From: Dethiosulfovibrio peptidovorans DSM 11002
Lineage (GTDB): Bacteria > Synergistota > Synergistia > Synergistales > Dethiosulfovibrionaceae
Length of the DNA stretch: 64,000 nt
Direction of reading: 5' to 3'
NCBI RefSeq assembly: GCF_000172975.1
Contig: NZ_ABTR02000001.1
Location: forward strand, 1,154,501 to 1,218,500
Shown here: positions 1 to 8,586 of the stretch, piece after piece
Layout of the letters: every line of letters begins with the position of its first letter
Position numbering within the stretch: position 1 is the stretch's first letter
Translations under genes and position numbers: made by a program
The notes under the pieces: generated by a model
Databases searched by the model: none
Seen by the model: the letters and a program-made list of their open reading frames with translations, nothing else
Told to the model about the DNA's origin: nothing

Positions 1-53
1 CCGCTGAGGGCGACCGTCAGTGTCAAAGCCAGTACGATGTTCTTTTTCTTCAC
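1..53 (-). CDS. N-terminus of a secreted protein (partial)
   Basis: Only the first 17 codons lie in the window; the gene continues to the left. It starts with GTG at 53 behind a GGAGGT ribosome site (positions 62-67). The visible residues (MKKKNIVLALTLTVALS) have a lysine-rich head and a hydrophobic core, so this is the start of a signal peptide. The mature protein cannot be identified. Such leaders are common on periplasmic binding proteins, but that is only a guess. Confidence 0.6.
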   Translation of the reverse strand, partial: MKKKNIVLALTLTVALS

Positions 54-94
54 ATTCGTTACCTCCAAGAAAAAATATTTGCGTTCAGTAAACG

Positions 95-103
95 TTTATA
101 CCA
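95..103 (-). promoter_or_regulatory. Extended -10 promoter for the leftmost gene
   Basis: Read on the minus strand this is TGG followed by TATAAA, a TGn-extended -10 element about 40 nt upstream of the GTG start. No good -35 hexamer is visible, which is typical for extended -10 promoters. Confidence 0.5.
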
Positions 104-204
104 GAAAAGAGGGCCTTGATCCATAGGCACATCTACGGAAAGGGAGCCTCCAAGCTTGACTGTCCTCTCCTGTGGCTGTTATTCTGCCATGGGAGGTGGT
201 CCTA

Positions 205-456
205 TTGATTCAGGTCGTTTCACTCTCTTGGGAGGAATTCAAGAGAGCTTTCGCTCACATCTTCAGGGAGGTTGACCATTTTCTGAAGGGGCTTACCGAG
301 CATACCCTTTCCGCCAGGTGCCCCGAGTGGTGTCTACGGATAGACCACGATCGAGGCTGGATAATCTTCGACTACATGGGAAGAAAACCTCCGGAGAACC
401 TGACCAGGCCCAAGGGGCCCCATCTTTTCAAGATAGAGGGATGCCCTTACCTGTAG
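205..456 (+). CDS. Small hypothetical protein
   Basis: An 83-residue protein of unknown function. The reading frame is open from further upstream (GTG at 172). I choose TTG at 205 because it follows GGGAGGTGG at optimal spacing. The sequence is soluble and mixed, with two cysteines near residue 40 (CPEWC, a CX3C pair), an aromatic-rich centre and a Pro/Gly-rich end. A good terminator follows immediately, which supports a real transcript. No family is recognised. Confidence 0.5.
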   Translation: MIQVVSLSWEEFKRAFAHIFREVDHFLKGLTEHTLSARCPEWCLRIDHDRGWIIFDYMGRKPPENLTRPKGPHLFKIEGCPYL

Positions 457-470
457 ACCGCATTATTCGA

Positions 471-503
471 AGCTCCCGGGAACAACCTCGGGAGCTTTCT
501 TAT
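471..503 (+). terminator. Rho-independent terminator
   Basis: AGCTCCCG (471-478) pairs with CGGGAGCT (489-496) and is followed by TTCTTATT. It closes the small gene before it and insulates the regulator gene that follows. Confidence 0.75.
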
Positions 504-584
504 TGTCCGGTTCCCCTAGAGGTTTGACACCGTAACTCCACTTGGGTATTCTCAGGATAGAACATTTTAGAAAGCGGTGACGGC

Positions 585-1262
585 ATGGCCATAACTGAGC
601 GTATAGAGGATTATCTGGAGACCGTTCTGGAGATAGAGCTGGAGGGCTCGGTTCCTTCAGTAACAGAGCTTGCATCCCGTCTGGGAGTCCGAAAGGCCAC
701 GGTGGTCGTGGCTGTCCGCAAGATGGTCGACATAGGGCTTCTGGACCACCAGAGATACGGAAAGATCGAGCTCACCAGGAAGGGCAGGGAGAAGGCCCTG
801 GAGACCTACAGAAGACACCAGCACATGACCTTTCTCTTCTCCGAGATTTTGGGGGTGGAGGATCCTATCGCGGAGGAGATGGCCTGTGCCGCCGAGCACT
901 GTCTCGACTCTACCACCGAACGGCGTCTTGCCGCCTTTGTCGATTTCTGCTGTCGCTCCAAAGCCGAGGGGCGAGGTTGGATAGCGGCTATGGAGAAATT
1001 CGTCGCCTCGCCGGAACATCTCTCTATTCCCCTCACGATGCTTCTGCCGAGACAGAGGGCCAAGGTCCTTCGTATAACCGCCTCGGGCCCCAAGAGGACC
1101 GCCCTCAGGGATAGGAGGTTTCTGCCCGGAGAGGAGATAAAGAGGCTGGACGACGGCAGGGGAAAGGACGTCGAGGTCCGTCTGGGAGATCGAACCGAGG
1201 TCCTCGGAAGCCTGGATGCCCTGGCCATTTGGGTGATTCCGTCGGAGGACGGCGATGAATGA
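585..1262 (+). CDS. DtxR/MntR-family metal-dependent transcriptional regulator
   Basis: A 225-residue predicted cytoplasmic DNA-binding repressor. Residues 1-60 form a winged helix (VTELASRLGVRKATVVVAVRKM is the recognition helix region). About 70-140 is the dimerisation/metal-binding domain, with acidic and His residues where MntR/IdeR ligands sit (DYLETVLE near the start, YRRHQH near 80, EEMACAAEH near 100). The C-terminal ~75 residues resemble the SH3-like/FeoA domain of the longer DtxR branch. Its stop overlaps the start of the ABC ATPase gene, so the two are translationally coupled. The metal (Mn, Fe or other) cannot be told from sequence. The pairing with a nucleoside-type importer is unexpected. 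Confidence 0.8.
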   Translation: MAITERIEDYLETVLEIELEGSVPSVTELASRLGVRKATVVVAVRKMVDIGLLDHQRYGKIELTRKGREKALETYRRHQHMTFLFSEILGVEDPIAEEMACAAEHCLDSTTERRLAAFVDFCCRSKAEGRGWIAAMEKFVASPEHLSIPLTMLLPRQRAKVLRITASGPKRTALRDRRFLPGEEIKRLDDGRGKDVEVRLGDRTEVLGSLDALAIWVIPSEDGDE

Positions 1263-2772
1263 ACTTTCCGCTTTAAACGTCACCAAGAGTTTCGGCCCCT
1301 TCACAGCGGTGGACGATCTGTCTCTGACGGTCAAGGGAGGGACGATCCACGCAGTCGTCGGAGAGAACGGCGCAGGTAAATCCACCTTGATGAAGTGTCT
1401 CTACGGTATCTACCGACCCGACGGGGGAAGCTTCCGGATGGACGGCAAGCCTCTGTCCATAGGTTCCCCCAGGGACGCCATGGGATACGGCATAGGTATG
1501 GTGCATCAGCACTTCATGCTGGTGCCGTCCATGTCCGTCTGCCGTAACGTAGTTCTGGGCGACGAGCCTAAAAGAGGGATCGCCTTCGACCTGGACGGAG
1601 CCCGTACCAGGGTGGGAGAGCTGATCGACCGATACGAACTGGACATATCTCCGGACGTGCCGGTAGGACACCTCCCGGTGGGCCGACAGCAGCAGGTGGA
1701 GATACTCAAGCTCCTCTATCGTCGTGCGGAGATACTCGTATTCGACGAGCCGACGGCGGTTTTGTCTCCTAAGGAAGTCGACGGACTCTTCGAGACGATT
1801 CGAGGCTTCCGCGAGGAGGGACGGACCGTAATCTTCATAGCCCACAACCTGGGCGAGGTCCTTGAGATCTCCGACACCGTCTCCGTGATGAGAAAGGGAC
1901 GGCTGATAGACACCAAACCAGCCTCAAAGCTGGACAGGTCTTCCCTGGCCGAACTCATGGTAGGTCGCTCCATAGACATGCCATCGGTATCTGAAGCTCC
2001 CAGGCTCTCTCCCGATCCGATTCTGGAGCTCAAGTCCGTCTCCGTCTCAGGTGACCCGCGGCCCCTCCTCGAAGACGTCTCCCTCGAGGTCTTCGGAGGG
2101 GAGATACTTGGGATAGCCGGTATCACCGGAAACGGCCAGAGCGAGCTAGAGGAGGTTTTGTCCGGGCTCAGAGGCTGCGAAGGCACGGTCGTCATAGATG
2201 GCCTAGACGTCTCGAAGCTGGACTCTCTGGGCAGACGGAGCCTCGGACTGGCCTATATACCGGAGGATCGGATACGGACCGGACTGGCCTCCCTGGCGGA
2301 CCTGGTCGATAACACCCTCATGGGCTACCAGTACGATCCCCGGTTCGGAAAGGGGATATTCAGAAACTACGGTGCCTCGGTGGTCCACGCCGACTCGGTG
2401 ATGGAGCGCTACGGTGTTGCAGCCGCCCACAGAGGAGTACAGGCTGGGACTCTGTCGGGAGGCAACATGCAGCGTCTCGTCATGGGCAGGGAACTGGAGC
2501 ACGACCCCAAGGTCCTCTTGGTATCCCAGCCGACGAGAGGGGTCGATATCGGCGGAGCCGAGGAAATCCACCGTCACATACTGGACCTTCGCTCCAAGGG
2601 CAGCGCTGTTTTGCTCATATCATCCGACCTGGACGAGGTCCTCTCCCTGAGCGACAGGGTGGCGGTCATGTTCAGAGGCAGGATCGTCTCAGTCCTGTCT
2701 TCCACGGAGGCCACCAGGGACAAAGTGGGAAGGATCATGCTGGAGGGAAGGGAGGACGTCGATCTTGTCTGA
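1255..2772 (+). CDS. Nucleoside/simple-sugar ABC transporter ATP-binding protein (NupO/YufO-like)
   Basis: A 505-residue tandem ATPase of the RbsA/NupO type that energises import by the BmpA-class system. The first nucleotide-binding domain has Walker A GENGAGKS at residues 36-43, a degenerate signature (VGRQQQVEI) and Walker B LVFDEPTAVL near 160-170. The second has the degenerate Walker A (GITGNGQSE) usual for this subfamily and an intact LSGGNMQR signature near 400. The gene overlaps the regulator upstream by 8 nt and the permease downstream by 8 nt, so the whole set is one operon. BmpA-type partners downstream favour nucleosides over sugars. Confidence 0.9.
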   Translation: MNELSALNVTKSFGPFTAVDDLSLTVKGGTIHAVVGENGAGKSTLMKCLYGIYRPDGGSFRMDGKPLSIGSPRDAMGYGIGMVHQHFMLVPSMSVCRNVVLGDEPKRGIAFDLDGARTRVGELIDRYELDISPDVPVGHLPVGRQQQVEILKLLYRRAEILVFDEPTAVLSPKEVDGLFETIRGFREEGRTVIFIAHNLGEVLEISDTVSVMRKGRLIDTKPASKLDRSSLAELMVGRSIDMPSVSEAPRLSPDPILELKSVSVSGDPRPLLEDVSLEVFGGEILGIAGITGNGQSELEEVLSGLRGCEGTVVIDGLDVSKLDSLGRRSLGLAYIPEDRIRTGLASLADLVDNTLMGYQYDPRFGKGIFRNYGASVVHADSVMERYGVAAAHRGVQAGTLSGGNMQRLVMGRELEHDPKVLLVSQPTRGVDIGGAEEIHRHILDLRSKGSAVLLISSDLDEVLSLSDRVAVMFRGRIVSVLSSTEATRDKVGRIMLEGREDVDLV

Positions 2773-3820
2773 CGTGAAAAACAGATGGATTCAGGAACAC
2801 AGGGACGGCCTGATCGTACTGGGCTCCTTCGTAGCCAGCGTGTTGTTCGGAGGGGTGATAATAGCTCTCTACGGGGCTAACCCCATGGAGGCCTACGGAG
2901 AGATGATAAACGGCGCCCTGGGCGACTCGGACGCCATGTTGGGCACTCTGGCCAAATGGGTGCCCCTGCTATTGGCCACCTTCGCCATATCCGCGGCCTT
3001 CAACGGCGGAATGTGGAACATAGGAGCGGAAGGGCAACTCTACGTAGGCGCCTTCTCCGCCACGTGGATCGGCCTGACCTTCCCCGCACTGCCGGGTGCG
3101 GTTCTGATGCCGTTGGCCCTTATGGCCGGACTCGGGGGAGCCGCCTTCTGGGCCTGGATCCCGGCCAAGCTCAACCTGGACCACGGGCTCAACATAGTGG
3201 TACTGACCATAATGCTTAACTCCCTGGGCACCCTTGCGACCCAGGCCCTTACAGTCGGACCCTACGCTGGTCATCAGGTGGCGGCGGGAGCCACCGACAA
3301 GATCCCCGAGGCCATGCGCTTCGCCAAACTGACCGACTTCAGCAACCTCAACACCGGAATATTCATAGCTTTGGTAGCCGTGATATTGGTGACTATCGCC
3401 ATGCTGTTCACCATCAGGGGCTACGATTGGAAGATGTGCCGCCTGAACGGTCGTTTCGCTAAATACGGAGGAATCGACGTCAGAAAGGTCAAGATGTCCG
3501 CCATGCTCCTGTCCGGAGCCCTGGCGGGACTTGCCGGAACCCTTCTGGTGATGGGCGAGCAGTACCGTTTTCGGACCGCCATATCGCCGGGTTACACCTG
3601 GACGGGAATGATACTCGCCATGATGGTGGCCTATCATCCTGTGGGGGGGATACTGGCCTCGGCGGTCTACGCTGTGATGGAGTCCGGAGCCCTCCAGATG
3701 GAGCTCATGACCGACGTCCCGGTGGAGGTCGTCCAGATAGTCATGTGTCTGGGAGTGCTGTTCGTCACAGCAGGATTCGCCGTGGCCAATCGAATGGCCA
3801 GCAGGCTCAGGGAGGACTGA
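2765..3820 (+). CDS. ABC transporter permease (NupP-like)
   Basis: A 351-residue inner-membrane permease of the BPD_transp_2 class. It starts with TTG inside the end of the ATPase gene (8-nt overlap). About eight to ten hydrophobic segments are visible, beginning with a helix near residues 15-38. The stretch AAFNGGMWNIGAEGQLYVGA (near 79-98) is the conserved loop of this family. It is expected to pair with the next permease and bind the dual ATPase. Confidence 0.88.
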   Translation: MSDVKNRWIQEHRDGLIVLGSFVASVLFGGVIIALYGANPMEAYGEMINGALGDSDAMLGTLAKWVPLLLATFAISAAFNGGMWNIGAEGQLYVGAFSATWIGLTFPALPGAVLMPLALMAGLGGAAFWAWIPAKLNLDHGLNIVVLTIMLNSLGTLATQALTVGPYAGHQVAAGATDKIPEAMRFAKLTDFSNLNTGIFIALVAVILVTIAMLFTIRGYDWKMCRLNGRFAKYGGIDVRKVKMSAMLLSGALAGLAGTLLVMGEQYRFRTAISPGYTWTGMILAMMVAYHPVGGILASAVYAVMESGALQMELMTDVPVEVVQIVMCLGVLFVTAGFAVANRMASRLRED

Positions 3821-3823
3821 TCC

Positions 3824-4687
3824 ATGACGGAATTCTTTCAGGCGGCGGTTCGCATGGGAACCCCCCTTCTCCTTATGGCCCTCGGCGGAACCTGGACCCT
3901 CCAGACCGGTATACTCAATATAGGCCAGGAGGGAGGTCTCATACTGGCGTCTTTCTTCGCGGTGCTGGGAAACCACCTCTTCGGAAGCTGGATCGTGGGG
4001 ATAGTTTTCGCCGTAGCGGTGGCACTCGTCTACAACATGATCTTCGCCTTTTTCTCCGTTAGCCTGCGCTCCAACATATGGGTCATAGGAATGGCCCTCA
4101 ACATAATGGGATCGGCCCTGTCGATCCTCTTCCTGAAAAGCTTCTTCGGCGTTAAGGGAAGTTTCAGAAGTCCGAACATGGTCAGAATACCGGATGTGGA
4201 GCTCTCCTTCCTGCCTAGCTGGCTGGACGGGTTTTCACTGATCGTCTGGGTGGCGGTTGCCGTATTGGCGGTAGTTGCCTATATGGATTCCAGGACTGTC
4301 CTGGGAATGAGGCTCAAGGCAGCCGGAGAGAATGAGGAGGCCCTCGACGCCGCCGGAGTTCCTGTATGGCGTCTACGTTACGGCGTGCTGGTGGTTAACT
4401 CGGTTATGGTGGGATTGGCCGGCGCCTTCCTTTCCACGTCCTATCTGCTCTCCTTCGTCCGGGGAATGAGCGCCGACAGAGGCTGGATGGCCGTGGCGGC
4501 GGTGATCTTCGGAGACGGACATCTGGGCTGGACGGTCTTCGCCGTTATAATCTTCGGGGTGGCCCAGGCAGGGGGATTCCAGCTCCAGGCCATGGGAGTG
4601 CCGAGCCATCTGGCTCTCATGCTGCCCTACGTTCTGGTCATAATAGCACTGGTGACCCGGGGGATCGGAAAAGGCCGATCTTCCTGA
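3824..4687 (+). CDS. ABC transporter permease (NupQ-like)
   Basis: A 287-residue second permease of the same importer, starting 3 nt after the first. It carries the family pattern TGILNIGQEGGLILASF near residue 28 and the later motif ENEEALDAAGVPVWRLRYG near 168, equivalent to the cytoplasmic coupling loop. Multiple membrane helices are evident. With the upstream permease it would form the heterodimeric channel. Confidence 0.88.
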   Translation: MTEFFQAAVRMGTPLLLMALGGTWTLQTGILNIGQEGGLILASFFAVLGNHLFGSWIVGIVFAVAVALVYNMIFAFFSVSLRSNIWVIGMALNIMGSALSILFLKSFFGVKGSFRSPNMVRIPDVELSFLPSWLDGFSLIVWVAVAVLAVVAYMDSRTVLGMRLKAAGENEEALDAAGVPVWRLRYGVLVVNSVMVGLAGAFLSTSYLLSFVRGMSADRGWMAVAAVIFGDGHLGWTVFAVIIFGVAQAGGFQLQAMGVPSHLALMLPYVLVIIALVTRGIGKGRSS

Positions 4688-4714
4688 TCAATAACATATA
4701 GGAGGAATAGAATA

Positions 4715-5716
4715 ATGCGTAAAGTGACGGTACTACTGCTATGCCTCTCCATGTTGCTCGGTCTCGCCGGGGCTTCCCTGGCGGCGGACAAACTCTCCGT
4801 TGCCCTCATAATAGAGGGTCAGCTGGGAGACGCCTCCTTCTACGACAGCGCCAGCCGCGGTTTCGACAAGGCCAAGGCGGAGCTGGGCATAGTGGGCAAG
4901 GTCATAGAGTGCAACTACGACCCGGCCAACTACGTGCCCTATATGGCGACCGCCGCCAAGAAATTCGATCTGGTTCTGTCTGTCGGATTCGGGATGATGG
5001 ACGCCATTGCCGAAGTGGCCCCCAAGTTCCCCGAGACCGACTTCGCCCAGTTCGACACCACAGGCGACATAGCCCACGTAACCTTCATCGACTTCAAACA
5101 GAGCGAGGGCAGCTTCCTGGCCGGAGCTCTTGCTGCCATGATGACCACCAGAGAGGGCGACCCCAGGGTCAACCCCGAGGCCACCATAGGAGTCGTCTGT
5201 GGCGAGGATATACCGGTCATGTACAGCTTCATCGCCGGATACGAGCAGGGCGCCAAGACGGTAAACCCGGACATAAAGATCCTCAGGGGCTTCGTCGGCC
5301 GTTGGGACGACCCTGCCGGTGGCAAGGAGATGACCCTGAACCAGCATAAAAACGGCGCCGACGTCGTCTACCAGGTCGCCGGAGGCACGGGCGAGGGCAT
5401 CATAGCCGCCGCCAAGGAGGGCGGATTCTACGCCATCGGTGTGGACTCCCCTCAGGAACATCTGGCCCCCGAGGCGGTACTGACCTCCATGCTCAAGAGG
5501 CTGGACGTGGTGGTCTACGACCTCATCAAGGCCAAGCAGGAGGGAACCTTCCAGAGAGGAACGATCCTCCGCTACGGACTGAAAGAGGGCGGAGTGGGCC
5601 TTTCCTGGTCCGACAGCGCCCTTAAACTCGTTCCCGCCGACGTGAAGGCCCGTCTGGACGAGCTGACCGAGGAGGTCGCATCGGGAGAGATAGAGGTCGC
5701 CGAGACCACGAAGTAG
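4715..5716 (+). CDS. BmpA-family substrate-binding protein
   Basis: A 333-residue periplasmic receptor of the basic membrane protein/nucleoside-binding family (PnrA-like). A signal peptide (MRKVTVLLLCLSMLLGLAGA, cleavage near SLAA-DK) lacks a lipobox, so it appears to be soluble rather than a lipoprotein as in many relatives. Family blocks are seen: GQLGDASFYDSASRG near 35-50, SVGFGMMDAIAEVAPKFPE near 90, and YQVAGGTGEGIIAAAKE near 217. It is the last gene of the operon and is followed by a strong terminator. The ligand is inferred from the family. Confidence 0.88.
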   Translation: MRKVTVLLLCLSMLLGLAGASLAADKLSVALIIEGQLGDASFYDSASRGFDKAKAELGIVGKVIECNYDPANYVPYMATAAKKFDLVLSVGFGMMDAIAEVAPKFPETDFAQFDTTGDIAHVTFIDFKQSEGSFLAGALAAMMTTREGDPRVNPEATIGVVCGEDIPVMYSFIAGYEQGAKTVNPDIKILRGFVGRWDDPAGGKEMTLNQHKNGADVVYQVAGGTGEGIIAAAKEGGFYAIGVDSPQEHLAPEAVLTSMLKRLDVVVYDLIKAKQEGTFQRGTILRYGLKEGGVGLSWSDSALKLVPADVKARLDELTEEVASGEIEVAETTK

Positions 5717-5740
5717 CCGTTTTTAGCTTTATTTAAATAT

Positions 5741-5785
5741 CCGGGGTCCTGCTTGCGTTAGAGTGCAGGGCCCCGGTTTTACTTT
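5741..5785 (+). terminator. Rho-independent terminator
   Basis: A 12-bp stem CCGGGGTCCTGC/GCAGGGCCCCGG (one G-T pair) followed by TTTTACTTTG. It ends the nucleoside importer operon. Confidence 0.88.
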
Positions 5786-5830
5786 GTCCTCTTTGAAGAT
5801 CGATATAGAATCGTTACGTTAAGCTGCAGG

Positions 5831-5839
5831 TGGTACAAT
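5831..5839 (+). promoter_or_regulatory. Extended -10 promoter of the chemoreceptor gene
   Basis: TGGTACAAT: TG, one spacer base, then TACAAT, 35 nt upstream of the GTG start. The -35 region is weak. Confidence 0.5.
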
Positions 5840-5873
5840 GCTTTAAACTACAAAAGTAAGGGGGGTCTCTTTC

Positions 5874-8018
5874 GTGAGTGGACAGGCAGAGAGCAAGGGG
5901 TTGTCCGTAGGTGTTCAGGTAGTGGTGGTGGTCGGTGTCATTATAGCCGTCCTGCTTGCGGTGGTAGTAGGAGTGGCGTCCGTCAGGGCCGGAAGGATGT
6001 TGGAGAGGACCATCGACGATGGAGGTCTGGGCTTCGTCGAAAGCCTCCAGACCGGAGTGGCCCAGGAGATAGAGAGCCTGAGGATCAGTAACCGATCCTA
6101 CGTCAACATAGTGGTCCAGAGACTGGCCGGCAAGAGAGTCTTCGACAATCAGGAAACTATCCCTATCGGCGATCGTCAGGTTCCTAAGATCTTCATCATG
6201 GACGAAGGACTACAGCAGATAACCGGAGACGAGATGTTGGTCCAGGAATGGCAGAACGCCATGGGAAGCCAGTTTTCCGTCCTGCAGGTAGTGGACGAAG
6301 GCCTGGTCCGCGTCGCCACTACCCTCAAGGACTCCGATGGCAACATCCTATGGGGAAAATTCTACGATAAGGCCTCTCCTCTGTACAAAGCCACAGTGGA
6401 GAACAAAGGAGATTACGAGGACATCGTGGAGATAGACGGGATACCTCATCTGGCCTGCTACAAGGCGGTGACCGACGCCGACGGCGACGTCAGGATGGTA
6501 GTCTTCTCCGGAACCTCCCTTCAGACCGTCGAATGGCGCGTGGCCTACTCCAGCCTCGGAGAGGGCAGCTACGGAATAATCTTCGATACGGACGGCAAAG
6601 TAGTAGTCCATCCCAAGGTGGAGAGGGGAGCCTCCATGGCGGAGAGCTGTCCTCCCCTCTGGAGCGCCTGTGAATCGGCGGGGCTATTCGACACGACGGA
6701 CCCCGTGAGTGTCGAATACGACTTCAACGGTCGTCTATCCAGGGGATACGTGCAGAAAATAGAGGGAACCGACTGGTACGCCATGATGGTGGTCAACGCC
6801 GACCTTGCCATGGCTCCGATCGGAGCCATGAAGAGGGGGCTCCTGCTCTGGACCCTTCCTCTGGCTTTGGTCGGTCTTGCCCTTCTGGCCTTCGCCGTCA
6901 TGAAGCTGGTGTCTCCCCTCAAGGAGGTCGTCACCGTGGCGGACCGCATAGCCCAGGGAGACCTTTCCATGGAGATAAGGGGAGACTCGTCCAACCGCAA
7001 CGAGATAAAGAAAGTGATGGCCGCTTTCGGCCGCATCCTTGAGGAATACCGGACCCTTGTGCAGAAGGTAGAGGACATGAACCGCCGGATAGCCGAGGGA
7101 TCCAAGGCCATGAACGAAATATCCCGAGACGTCCACGAATCGCTGACCTCGGTGGACGAAGCCTCCAAAGCCGTCGCCGAGATGGTGGACTCCATAGCGG
7201 CCTCCGCCGAGGAGACCAACGCCGGAGTGGAGGAAGTATCCTCCGGAGTGGCCAGCTCCACCCAGGTGGTTACCGAGCTGAGCGAACAGGCCAGCGTGGT
7301 ATCGGAGAACGCCGAGGAGGGACGCAGGTCGGTCGAGGCGGTGACGGACGGAACCGGCAAGGCCGGAGAGGTCAGCGGTCGAGTAGAGGAAGCCGTGGCG
7401 GAGCTTGGCAAATCGGTCGAGGGAATAAGCGGCTTCGTCAACACTATAGCCACCATAGCGGACCAGACCAACCTATTGGCTCTGAACGCCGCCATAGAGG
7501 CGGCCAGGGCCGGAGACGCCGGTCGAGGCTTCGCGGTTGTGGCGGAGGAAGTCAGGAAACTGGCGGAGGAAAGCAACGAAGCCGCCTCGAACATCCGCAA
7601 GGTCATAGAGGAAGTCCAGAAGGACATGTCCGTAGCTGCGAAGGACACCAGGGAAGCCGGAACAGTAATGGGCGATCTGCTGGAGCGTTCCAGACAGGCG
7701 GCGGCCAAGATATCGGAGGTGACGGGAGGAGTCGCCTCCATGGCGGAGGGAATCCAGTCCATAGCGGCCGCCTCTGAGGAACAGGCCGCCAGCACCCAGG
7801 AGATAGCCCGGGCCATAGACACTATAGCCTCGATGCTCAACGGAGGCCGTGACTCCGCCAAGGACACCGAGAGGGCCGCCAAGGAGATGGCCTCTCGCAT
7901 GGAAAACCTTCAGATGATAAGAGAGGACCAGCATAACCAGCTCGTCGAGCTGCGGGAGCTGACCTCCATATATCGCCTGAAGCCCTCGGACGGAACCCCT
8001 CCGGCGATAGAGGGATAG
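5874..8018 (+). CDS. Methyl-accepting chemotaxis protein
   Basis: A 714-residue transmembrane chemoreceptor. TM1 is near residues 12-35. A periplasmic domain of about 280 residues follows, of the size and style of a dCache ligand-binding domain. TM2 is near 322-345 and is followed by a HAMP linker to about 400. The cytoplasmic signalling domain contains the highly conserved hairpin tip ([20 protein letters not shown], about 528-550). The GTG start follows GGGGGG at 5860-5865. No che genes lie nearby, so it signals to proteins encoded elsewhere. The ligand is unknown; dCache domains often bind amino acids. Confidence 0.93.
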   Translation: MSGQAESKGLSVGVQVVVVVGVIIAVLLAVVVGVASVRAGRMLERTIDDGGLGFVESLQTGVAQEIESLRISNRSYVNIVVQRLAGKRVFDNQETIPIGDRQVPKIFIMDEGLQQITGDEMLVQEWQNAMGSQFSVLQVVDEGLVRVATTLKDSDGNILWGKFYDKASPLYKATVENKGDYEDIVEIDGIPHLACYKAVTDADGDVRMVVFSGTSLQTVEWRVAYSSLGEGSYGIIFDTDGKVVVHPKVERGASMAESCPPLWSACESAGLFDTTDPVSVEYDFNGRLSRGYVQKIEGTDWYAMMVVNADLAMAPIGAMKRGLLLWTLPLALVGLALLAFAVMKLVSPLKEVVTVADRIAQGDLSMEIRGDSSNRNEIKKVMAAFGRILEEYRTLVQKVEDMNRRIAEGSKAMNEISRDVHESLTSVDEASKAVAEMVDSIAASAEETNAGVEEVSSGVASSTQVVTELSEQASVVSENAEEGRRSVEAVTDGTGKAGEVSGRVEEAVAELGKSVEGISGFVNTIATIADQTNLLALNAAIEAARAGDAGRGFAVVAEEVRKLAEESNEAASNIRKVIEEVQKDMSVAAKDTREAGTVMGDLLERSRQAAAKISEVTGGVASMAEGIQSIAAASEEQAASTQEIARAIDTIASMLNGGRDSAKDTERAAKEMASRMENLQMIREDQHNQLVELRELTSIYRLKPSDGTPPAIEG

Positions 8019-8038
8019 ACCCACGGAGGGTATGTCGT

Positions 8039-8067
8039 TTGCCTGTTTTTGAATACCGTGGTATGAT
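8039..8067 (+). promoter_or_regulatory. Promoter of the antitoxin/toxin locus
   Basis: TTGCCT (8039-8044), 17-nt spacer, TATGAT (8062-8067) preceded by TG at 8059-8060, so both a -35 and an extended -10 are present. Confidence 0.65.
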
Positions 8068-8114
8068 TTTAGCATGTAGATGCTTAAGTTTGATTCGTCG
8101 AAGGAGGTGTCTCC

Positions 8115-8393
8115 ATGGGTAAGGTTCTCGTTCAGGCAAAAATAGACGACGGAATTAAAAACGAAGCGGTAGAGATATTCCAGACGTTGGGAATCGACAC
8201 GGCAAGCGCTATAAGGATGTTTTTCCATAGCGTCGTCAACGAGGGAGGATTACCTTTCGACTTGAAGGTGAAAGACCCCTTTTACTCTCCTGCTAATATG
8301 GAGCGTTTGAGGAAGTCTATCGCATCGTTGGAGGCAGGGAAGGGCTCTTCCCACGAATTGGCGGGTACGGAAGATGATAAAGACCTGGTCTGA
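8115..8393 (+). CDS. RelB/DinJ-family antitoxin
   Basis: A 92-residue antitoxin. The N-terminus (VLVQAKIDDGIKNEAVEIFQ, then GIDTASAIRMFFHSVV) is the ribbon-helix-helix of DinJ/RelB proteins, which binds DNA and autoregulates. The C-terminal half (GLPFDLKVKDPFYSPANMERL) is the toxin-wrapping part. A good ribosome site (AAGGAGGTG) precedes the ATG. The toxin start codon at 8374 lies inside this gene, the normal arrangement, but the toxin itself is broken. The antitoxin therefore has no intact local partner. Confidence 0.88.
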   Translation: MGKVLVQAKIDDGIKNEAVEIFQTLGIDTASAIRMFFHSVVNEGGLPFDLKVKDPFYSPANMERLRKSIASLEAGKGSSHELAGTEDDKDLV

Positions 8394-8551
8394 AAGGCGA
8401 TCTTGCTGGTTGGTGGAGTCGCAGGATAAATCGTTTCGACAGAATCGTCTACAGGATAAACGGTGGTGCTATAGAGATAGCACAGTGCAGATCCCATTAC
8501 GGTTCTAAGGATAGCGCTATAAACTGGAGTCCCGATAAAAACGCAAGTTAG
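8374..8551 (+). pseudogene. YoeB/Txe-family toxin with internal deletion
   Basis: The first seven codons (8374-8394, MIKTWSE) match the YoeB N-terminus. After that the frame shifts by +1, and from about 8393 codons read KGDLAGWWSRRINRFDRIVY and then IEIAQCRSHYG to a stop at 8549-8551, which is the C-terminal half of the family. About 40 codons of the usual ~85-90 are missing at the joint near 8393. Compared with E. coli YoeB (family knowledge), the equivalents of Arg65, His83 and Tyr84 remain, but the segment with Glu46 is gone. The remaining frame lacks an initiation codon, so an active ribonuclease is not expected. Confidence 0.85.
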
Positions 8552-8554
8552 ACG

Positions 8555-8586
8555 AAAGAGAGAGGCCCGGCCGGGCCTCTCTCTTT
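8555..8586. terminator. Bidirectional terminator between convergent genes
   Basis: A perfect 16-bp palindrome (AAAGAGAGAGGCCCGG and its complement) with A- and T-rich flanks. It serves both the toxin locus (plus) and the dnaJ-like gene (minus), whose stop codon overlaps the right arm. Confidence 0.85.

Noticed and set aside
6569-7900. Long antisense frame (443 codons) across the chemoreceptor
   Set aside because: Low-complexity Ser/Ala/Thr-rich translation produced by the codon bias of the real gene on the plus strand; no ribosome site or domain.
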